The translations under genes and the position numbers were made by a program. A stretch of 49,231 nucleotides of DNA. It comes from Candidatus Mailhella merdavium (GTDB lineage Bacteria; Desulfobacterota; Desulfovibrionia; Desulfovibrionales; Desulfovibrionaceae). Numbering within the stretch: position 1 is the stretch's first letter; each line of letters starts with the position of its first letter. Shown piece after piece: positions 49,018-49,231 of this stretch. The DNA is taken from the NCBI GenBank assembly GCA_019119045.1, contig DWXS01000034.1, positions 1-49,231 on the forward strand, given 5' to 3'. The notes under the pieces were generated by a model that ran no database searches, was not told where the DNA came from, and saw only the letters and a program-made list of their open reading frames with translations.

Positions 49018-49224
49018 ATATCTGCTTCTGGAGGGCAGATATTTCAGAGAACACTGCGAGCGGAGCGAACCTGCAGGCTCAGGGAGTCTTCATACAAAAA
49101 GGACCCACCGGCATAGCCGGTGGTTCTTCATATGCGCCTGTAAGGCTCTGTTACCAGCAGCGCCCTAGCAGGCGCATAACGATCTGACACTTGCATTTCT
49201 GTTACTTGCGGCCCGTAAACGGGC
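49018..49224 (-). mobile_element. Hairpin-rich window edge, possible IS200/IS605-type element end
   Basis: Four hairpins lie close together: ATATCTGC/GCAGATAT (49018-49042), CCACCGGC-ata-GCCGGTGG (49105-49123), TATGCGCCTG...CAGGCGCATA (49131-49140 with 49169-49178), and GCCCGT-aa-ACGGGC (49211-49224). Read on the minus strand, the second has the look of the last hairpin at the right end of IS200/IS605 elements (GAACCACCGGCTATGCCGG), where TnpB guide RNAs end. If so, a transposase or tnpB would lie beyond the edge. The element itself is not proven here. The strand is the presumed direction. Confidence 0.35.
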
Positions 49225-49231
49225 TTCCCGT

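Overview
The window looks like a chromosomal stretch of a strictly anaerobic, gut-type member of the Desulfovibrionaceae (Bilophila/Mailhella/Desulfovibrio relatives). This assignment is an inference. It rests on a secreted CbiK cobaltochelatase under a cobalamin riboswitch, an AprA-like flavoprotein with a dicluster ferredoxin, a glycyl radical enzyme, many carboxylate transporters (TRAP-TAXI, TRAP-DctPQM and TctABC) and pdxST-type vitamin B6 synthesis. No CRISPR array, rRNA or complete insertion sequence is present. Gene functions are read from motifs and family resemblance only.

Left third (1-23.9 kb), catabolic island. A leftward operon (1-7038) carries MmgE/PrpD, an octopine-dehydrogenase-type NAD(P) enzyme, a TRAP-TAXI transporter, a ferredoxin and a flavoprotein cut by the window edge. 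After tRNA-Leu(CAA), a second leftward gene set runs from 18722 to 7507: glycyl radical enzyme, its radical-SAM activase, tctC-tctB-tctA, an ADP-forming acyl-CoA synthetase, a cupin and an Ldh_2-family dehydrogenase. A sigma-54 promoter lies just upstream of the glycyl radical enzyme, and the divergent neighbour encodes a 1077-aa sigma-54 activator with a TPR-like sensor region, so regulator and target form one unit. The glycyl radical enzyme keeps the active-site Cys and the Gly loop, but has Cys-Ala-Ser where lyases and dehydratases have Cys-x-Glu, so its reaction is not predictable from known members. Downstream of the regulator lies a split UxaA/SuyAB-type lyase (22383-23877).

Middle (23.9-38.9 kb). 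A cobalamin riboswitch with terminator precedes a secreted CbiK. Next come a tandem DUF805 membrane protein, a Crp/Fnr regulator, a sulfatase-fold hydrolase with Thr in place of the formylglycine Cys/Ser, and a TRAP transporter (dctP, then fused dctQM, separated by a terminator). A D-Ala-D-Ala carboxypeptidase follows, then pdxS-pdxT with a divergent MocR/PdxR-like regulator that lacks the PLP lysine, and a flavin reductase-like protein.

Right part (39-46.2 kb), an amidoligase island on the plus strand: C39-like cysteine peptidase, RLAN-RimK ATP-grasp ligase, GCS2-type carboxylate-amine ligase, N-formylglutamate amidohydrolase-like enzyme, SAM methyltransferase, a second and divergent ATP-grasp enzyme and a DIP1984-like protein. 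This looks like a pathway that builds, methylates and trims a small peptide or amino-acid conjugate of unknown identity, and with the glycyl radical operon it is the best candidate for undescribed biology here. The window ends with a DUF533/YebE protein, tRNA-Asp(GUC), an IclR regulator and a hairpin-rich edge that may be the end of an IS200/IS605-type element.
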